From the NCBI GenBank assembly GCA_036557265.1, contig DATBHU010000187.1, forward strand, positions 1 through 5,442: a DNA stretch of 5,442 nt. The letters are read 5' to 3'. The notes below the pieces were generated by a model. That model was not told where the DNA came from. It worked only from the letters and a program-made list of their open reading frames with translations, and searched no databases. The first letter of the stretch is position 1. The number at the start of each line of letters is the position of its first letter. The DNA comes from JADGRB01 sp036557265 (GTDB lineage: Bacteria > Myxococcota_A > Polyangia > Fen-1088). Made by a program: the position numbers and the translations under genes. Positions 1-5,442 of the stretch are shown here, piece by piece.

Positions 1-818
1 CTGGTGCGCGGAGATCGGCGCGGGCGCGAGCAGCTGCGCCTTGCCGTCCTCGTACTTGTCGGCATAGTCGTAGAAGTCGGCCGCCGGCACCACCTCACCC
101 GGCAGTGACGCGGCGGGCGGATCGTCGCCGAGGACGCCCACCTCGATCTCACGGCCGCGGATCATCTCCTCGGCGAGCACCCACTCGTCGAACGAGAGCG
201 CGTGCTCGACCGCGTCCCGCAACTCGTCCGCGGTCCGCGCCTTGCTCACGCCGACCGACGACCCCATGTTCGACGGCTTCACGAAGCACGGAAGCCCGAG
301 CGCTTGCGCCGCCCGGCCGCAGAACTCGTCGACGTCGTGGCCCGCGCGCAACGCGAGGTACCCGCCGATCTCGAGTCCCGCGGCGGTGAACATGCGCTTC
401 ATCGCGACCTTGTCCATGCCGATCGCCGAGCCGAGCACGCCCGCGCCCACGTACGCGATCCCCGCCAGCTCCATCGCGCCCTGCACGGTGCCGTCCTCGC
501 CGAAGGTGCCGTGCAGCACCGGGAAGACGACGTCGTCGACGTCCACCGCCTCGGGCCCATCCGGCGCGCGCGCGATCAGCGCGTCCTCGATGCCGACCGC
601 GGGCGCGCTGGCGTCGAGCATCACGCGGCGCGGATCGCCCGCCGCGGCGGCCAGCGTCCGCTCCGATTCGCGGTGCCAGCGCCCTGCCTTGTCGATGCCG
701 ATCAGCACCGGCTCGAAGCGCGTGCGATCCAGCGCCGACAGCACGTTGCGCGCCGACAGCAGCGAGATCTCGTGCTCCGCCGAGCGGCCGCCGAACAGGA
801 TGATGACGCGTGTCTTCT

Positions 819-822
<4 letters not shown>
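1..822 (-). CDS. ddl: D-alanine--D-alanine ligase, DdlA type (3' end cut by window edge)
   Basis: Cytoplasmic ATP-grasp ligase that joins two D-alanines, using ATP, to form the D-Ala-D-Ala terminus of the peptidoglycan pentapeptide precursor. The 274 visible residues run unbroken to the window edge. Visible motifs are the N-terminal FGGRSAEHEISLLSA (10-24; E16 matches E. coli DdlB Glu15), HGTFGEDGTVQG (104-115), YVGAGVLGSAIGMDK (124-138), the ATP-grasp FVKPSNMGSSVG (180-191; S188 matches DdlB Ser150), EEMIRGREIEVGVLG (218-232) and the omega-loop FYDYADKYEDG (250-260). K256-Y257 match the DdlB Lys215-Tyr216 pair, the pattern of D-Ala-D-Ala rather than D-Ala-D-Lac ligases. DdlA-type enzymes are about 340-370 residues, so roughly 70-90 C-terminal residues, with the last metal-binding Asn/Glu motif, lie beyond base 1. 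The ATG at 822 overlaps the peptidase stop by 4 bases (ATGA) and follows a GAGG-containing, A-rich leader. It is last of the four visible genes and is not beside recognisable mur or fts genes here. Family assignment is near certain. Confidence 0.96.
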
Positions 823-2956
<2,134 letters not shown>

Positions 2957-2960
<4 letters not shown>

Positions 2961-4306
2961 ACGTCGCGTCCGTGCATCTGACGGCGAAGCCACGGCGTCA
3001 TCAGGACGAGCGGGATCGCCACGGCGATCGGGAACACCACCAGCACGAGGAAGAAGTCCGCCTCGCCGCCCAGCAACCGGAACACCTCGCCGCGCGCAAT
3101 CTTCTCGGCCAGCGCCGCGAACTGGCCCGCGAGGAACTCGCCCAGCGCCGTGGCGAAGAACCAGACGCCCATCAGGCGCGCCACCATCCGCTCCGGCGCC
3201 ACCTTGGTGACGAACGACAGCCCGATCGGCGACAGGCAGAGCTCACCGAAGGTGTGGAACGAGTACGCGGCGACCAGCCACCACGGGCTGACCAGGGCGC
3301 CACCCTCGGCGCGCCGGGCCCCGAACACCATGAACACGAAGCCGACGCCGACCAGCACGAGGCCCATCGCCATCTTCATCGGGGTGCTCGGCTCGCGCCC
3401 GCGCCGCGCCAGTCCCGTCCACAGCGCCGCGAAGAAAGGTGCCGCCAGCACGATGACGACCGGGTTGACCGACTGGAACCACCCGGCCGGCACCTGGAAC
3501 GCCCGCACCATGCGATCGGTCTTGTCCTGCGCGAAGAAGTTCAGCGACGTCGACGCCTGCTCGAACGCCATCCAGAAGACGATCGTGAACGCGAACAGGG
3601 CGAGGAGGGCGGTCAGGCGATCGCGTTCCTCGCGGGTCAGCGGCGCGGCGACGCGGGCGGCCGCCCGCGTGGCGCGATCGGGAGGCCCGCCGATGCCGGC
3701 CAGGAACTTCGGCTTCAGCGCCAGGTAGGTGATGATCCCGGCCAGCATCCCGACGCCGGCCGATCCGAAACCCCAGTGCCAGCCCCAGCGCGGGCTCTCC
3801 GCGAAATACGAGCAGATGATCTGCCCGAAGAACGCGCCCGCGTTCGTGCCCATGTAGAAGATGGTGAAGCCGGCGTCGCGCCGCTTGTCCCCCTGCTGGT
3901 AGAGCTGGCCCACCATCGTGGACGCGTTCACCTTGAAGAATCCGGTGCCGATCGCGACCAGGGCCAGACCGAGGAAGAACGTCGGAACGGTCGGCAGCGC
4001 CAGGGTGAAGTGCCCGGCGGCGATGATGAGAGCGCCGACCGTCATCGTGCGGTGCGTGCCCCAGAAGCGATCGGCGAGCCACCCGCCCAGCACGGGCAGC
4101 GAGTACGCCGCCAGCGCGTAGAAGCTCATCAGCCGGCTGGCGGAGGCCTGCGACCACCCGAGGCCGCCGCGCGTCGCGTCCGCGGCGAACAACGCCAGGA
4201 ACGCGCGCATCCCGTAGAACGAGAAGCGCTCCCACATCTCGACGCCGAACAGGAGATAGACCCCCGCCGGCTGTCGCTGCTTCGCCGCGGGGACGGCCGC
4301 CGTCAT
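2957..4306 (-). CDS. Proton-dependent di/tripeptide transporter, POT (PTR2) family of the MFS
   Basis: Inner-membrane symporter that imports di- and tripeptides with protons. The 449-residue protein shows the POT signatures in order: ExxER (E23, E26, R27) with R34 in helix 1, GGWLADRFWGTHRT (74-87) after helix 2, TGFFKVNAS (121-129) with K125 in helix 4, FYMGTNAGAFFG (150-161), FWMAFEQ (244-250) with E249 in helix 7, and GELCLSPIGLS (354-364) with E355 in helix 10. These match residues known for proton coupling and peptide binding in PepT_St and PepT_So. I count about 12 hydrophobic helices. Between helix 6 (about 174-197) and helix 7 (about 230-250) there is only a short charged linker, so the HA/HB helices usual in bacterial POTs seem absent. 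F30 stands where the ExxERFxYY motif often has its first tyrosine. The ATG at 4306 overlaps the amrS stop (ATGA); its own stop overlaps the peptidase start (GTGA). The nearest GGAG lies about 18 bases upstream, too far for a normal ribosome site, so coupling is likely. Substrate details are inferred. Confidence 0.95.
4303..4306 (-). other. ATGA stop/start overlap, amrS to transporter
   Basis: The amrS TGA (4303-4305) overlaps the transporter ATG (4304-4306). No Shine-Dalgarno sits at normal spacing, so translation of the transporter probably depends on ribosomes finishing amrS. This binds the two genes into one transcript. Confidence 0.8.
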
Positions 4307-5442
4307 CGCGTGGGGGAGCGCGAGCTCCGCTTGCGCGAGCCCGTCGCGGGGGGGTTCGGGGACCCTCCCAGGGTCTCCGATTGGATGCTCACGCGCAGGC
4401 GGCGGAAGCCGGAGCGGAGCGCGACGGGCGCGGCGCCGAAGCGGCCGGGGAGGGGATGGCCGCAGTGCGCGCAGGCGCCGTGCTCGAGCGCGAAGTACGT
4501 GATCGCGTACCAGTCACGCCCGATCAGCGGCCGCGCGCAGCGCGCGCAGGTCGTGGTCTGTCCGTCCTCGTCGTGCACGTTGCCGACGTAGACGTACCGC
4601 AATCCGGCGGCGCGCGCGATGGCGCGCGCGCGACGCAGCGTCTCGGGCGGCGTCGCCGGCACGTCGGTCATCGTGAAGTCCGGGTGAAACGCCGTGAAGT
4701 GGAGAGGCACGTCCGGCCCCAGGTTCGCCGCGAACCACTGCGACAGCCGCCGCAGCTCGTCGTCGCTGTCGTTGTGGCCCGGGATCAGCAGCGTCGTCAC
4801 CTCGAGCCAGGTGCTGCTGTTGTGCCGGATCCACTTCAGCGTCTCCAGCACCGGCTCGAGGTGGGAGGCGGTCGTCTTGCGGTAGAAGTCCTCGCTGAAC
4901 GCCTTCAGATCGACGTTAGCGGCGTCGGCGTCGGCGTACAGCTCGGGGCGCGCCTCGTCGGTGACGTAGCCGGCGGTGACCAGCACGTTGTGGATGCCGC
5001 GGTGGCGCGCGGCGCGCGCGATGTCGGTGACGTACTCGGCCCAGATCACGGGGTCGTTGTAGGTGTAGGCGATGGAAGGCGCGCCCTGCGCGACCGCGAG
5101 GTCCACGACGTCGTCGGGCGTGTTGCGCCGCAGCCCCTGCTCGTCGAGCTTCGCCTTCGAGATGTCCCAGTTCTGGCAGAACTTGCAGCCGAGGTTGCAG
5201 CCGGCGGTGCCGAAGCTGAGCACGGGCGTGCCCGGGAAAAAATGGTTGAGCGGCTTCTTCTCGATCGGATCGACGGCGAACCCGGTCGACCGTCCGTAGC
5301 CCAGCTGGACCAGCTGGCCGCCGTGGTTCTGGCGAATGAAGCAGAACCCCGCCTGGCCGTCGGCCATGCGGCAGTAGCGCGGGCAGAGCGTGCACAGGAT
5401 CCGGCCGTCGGCCTGCGGCTGCCACCAGCGCGCCGGCGGCGC
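4303..5442 (-). CDS. amrS: AmmeMemoRadiSam system radical SAM enzyme AmrS (5' end cut by window edge)
   Basis: Radical SAM protein related to pyruvate formate-lyase activating enzymes and named for its association with AMMECR1- and Memo-like proteins; its physiological reaction is not evident from sequence. Counting the codon at 5442 as residue 1, 379 residues are visible and the frame stays open to the edge. An N-terminal CxxCPxxC (C17, C20, C24) precedes YGRSTGF and DPIEKKPLNHFFPGT, then the [4Fe-4S] motif CNLGCKFC (C82, C86, C89) within FGTAGCNLGCKFCQNWD. YTYNDPVIW, NVDLKAF, LLIPGHND and HFTAFHPDF follow in the family order. A C-terminal CxxC pair (C299/C302 and C324/C327) resembles a zinc ribbon. 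The ATG at 5367 is internal: the conserved CxxCPxxC lies before it, so the true start is probably only a few codons beyond 5442. Residues 354-379 form a Ser/Arg/Pro-rich tail after the likely end of the conserved domain. The stop overlaps the transporter start by 4 bases. AMMECR1 and Memo genes are not in the window. The family call is firm. Confidence 0.95.
   Translation of the reverse strand, partial: APPARWWQPQADGRILCTLCPRYCRMADGQAGFCFIRQNHGGQLVQLGYGRSTGFAVDPIEKKPLNHFFPGTPVLSFGTAGCNLGCKFCQNWDISKAKLDEQGLRRNTPDDVVDLAVAQGAPSIAYTYNDPVIWAEYVTDIARAARHRGIHNVLVTAGYVTDEARPELYADADAANVDLKAFSEDFYRKTTASHLEPVLETLKWIRHNSSTWLEVTTLLIPGHNDSDDELRRLSQWFAANLGPDVPLHFTAFHPDFTMTDVPATPPETLRRARAIARAAGLRYVYVGNVHDEDGQTTTCARCARPLIGRDWYAITYFALEHGACAHCGHPLPGRFGAAPVALRSGFRRLRVSIQSETLGGSPNPPATGSRKRSSRSPTR
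4315..4328 (-). other. Small hairpin just upstream of the transporter start
   Basis: On the mRNA strand GGAGC / TCGC / GCTCC forms a five-pair hairpin ending 8 bases before the transporter ATG. The only Shine-Dalgarno-like GGAG nearby lies in its 5' arm. If it folds, free ribosome entry would be poor and translation would rely on coupling to amrS. Short hairpins are common by chance at this base composition. Confidence 0.3.
4357..4379 (-). other. Inverted repeat (stem-loop) inside the amrS 3' tail
   Basis: An inverted repeat GACCCT / GGG loop / AGGGTC (minus strand) extends through one A-C mismatch to a further three pairs (CGG/CCG), giving a nine-pair, G+C-rich stem with a three-base loop. 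It lies in the poorly conserved C-terminal tail of amrS, about 50 bases before the transporter start. No T-run follows in the transcribed direction, so it is not an intrinsic terminator. It might slow ribosomes or set mRNA stability between the two genes; that role is inferred. Confidence 0.45.

Noticed and set aside
748..780. Possible vancomycin-resistance type D-Ala-D-Lac ligase identity for the ligase gene
   Set aside because: The omega-loop (encoded at about 43-75, not here) keeps the Lys-Tyr pair typical of D-Ala-D-Ala ligases, and there is no vanH- or vanX-like neighbour in the window.
4357..4379. Stem-loop read as a rho-independent terminator between amrS and the transporter
   Set aside because: It lies inside the amrS coding sequence and is followed by C-rich sequence, not a T-run; the next gene overlaps amrS.
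2972..4591. A long plus-strand open frame (539 codons) opposite the transporter and part of amrS
   Set aside because: Low-complexity Arg/Glu/His/Gln-rich translation, no family motif, spanning two well-supported genes on the other strand; a composition artefact.
4605..4640. Alternating GC runs (gcgcgcgcg) repeated here and near 571-582 and 5008-5021, considered as repeats or Z-DNA elements
   Set aside because: They encode Arg-Ala stretches in frame in ordinary helices and share no unit length or spacing; expected at this base composition.
4303..5367. Treating the ATG at 5367 as the amrS start
   Set aside because: The frame is open upstream to the window edge and encodes the conserved family N-terminus including CxxCPxxC, so this ATG is an internal methionine.
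4514..5425. Minus-strand open frames in a second frame within amrS (4514-4834 and 4916-5425)
   Set aside because: Frame-shifted Arg/Ala-rich shadows of amrS, whose own frame carries the conserved motifs throughout.

Overview
The window is a compact, G+C-rich stretch, by eye well over 60% and with third codon positions almost all G or C. It is occupied almost end to end by four genes on the minus strand. Read in the direction of transcription (from base 5442 down to base 1) they are: an AmmeMemoRadiSam-type radical SAM enzyme (AmrS, 5' end cut by the window edge), a proton-coupled oligopeptide transporter of the POT/PTR2 family, a prolyl oligopeptidase of family S9A with a predicted export signal, and a D-alanine--D-alanine ligase of the DdlA type (3' end cut by the window edge). 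No RNA gene, mobile element, CRISPR array, pseudogene or convincing promoter or terminator was seen.

The organism is not identifiable with certainty. The base composition, the tight gene packing, and the pairing of AmrS with a POT transporter and an exported prolyl oligopeptidase fit a high-GC Gram-negative soil or sediment bacterium, for example Acidobacteriota (Vicinamibacteria-like) or Myxococcota. This is an inference from gene content, not a phylogenetic result.

All three gene junctions are 4-base stop/start overlaps: ATGA at 4303-4306, GTGA at 2957-2960 and ATGA at 819-822. This argues strongly for one polycistronic mRNA with translational coupling. No gap is long enough to hold a promoter between genes. 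The second overlap also decides the start of the peptidase: GTG at 2960 rather than the further upstream GTG at 2993.

Functionally, the two middle genes make a simple peptide-scavenging unit. The exported prolyl oligopeptidase would cut proline-containing oligopeptides outside the cytoplasm, and the POT carrier would import the resulting di- and tripeptides with protons. The ligase makes the D-Ala-D-Ala dipeptide for peptidoglycan, so it too handles a dipeptide, though by synthesis. AmrS is a radical SAM enzyme whose physiological substrate I cannot state from sequence; its co-transcription with peptide-handling genes is the most thought-provoking feature here. The transporter also appears to lack the two extra helices (HA/HB) usual in bacterial POT proteins.
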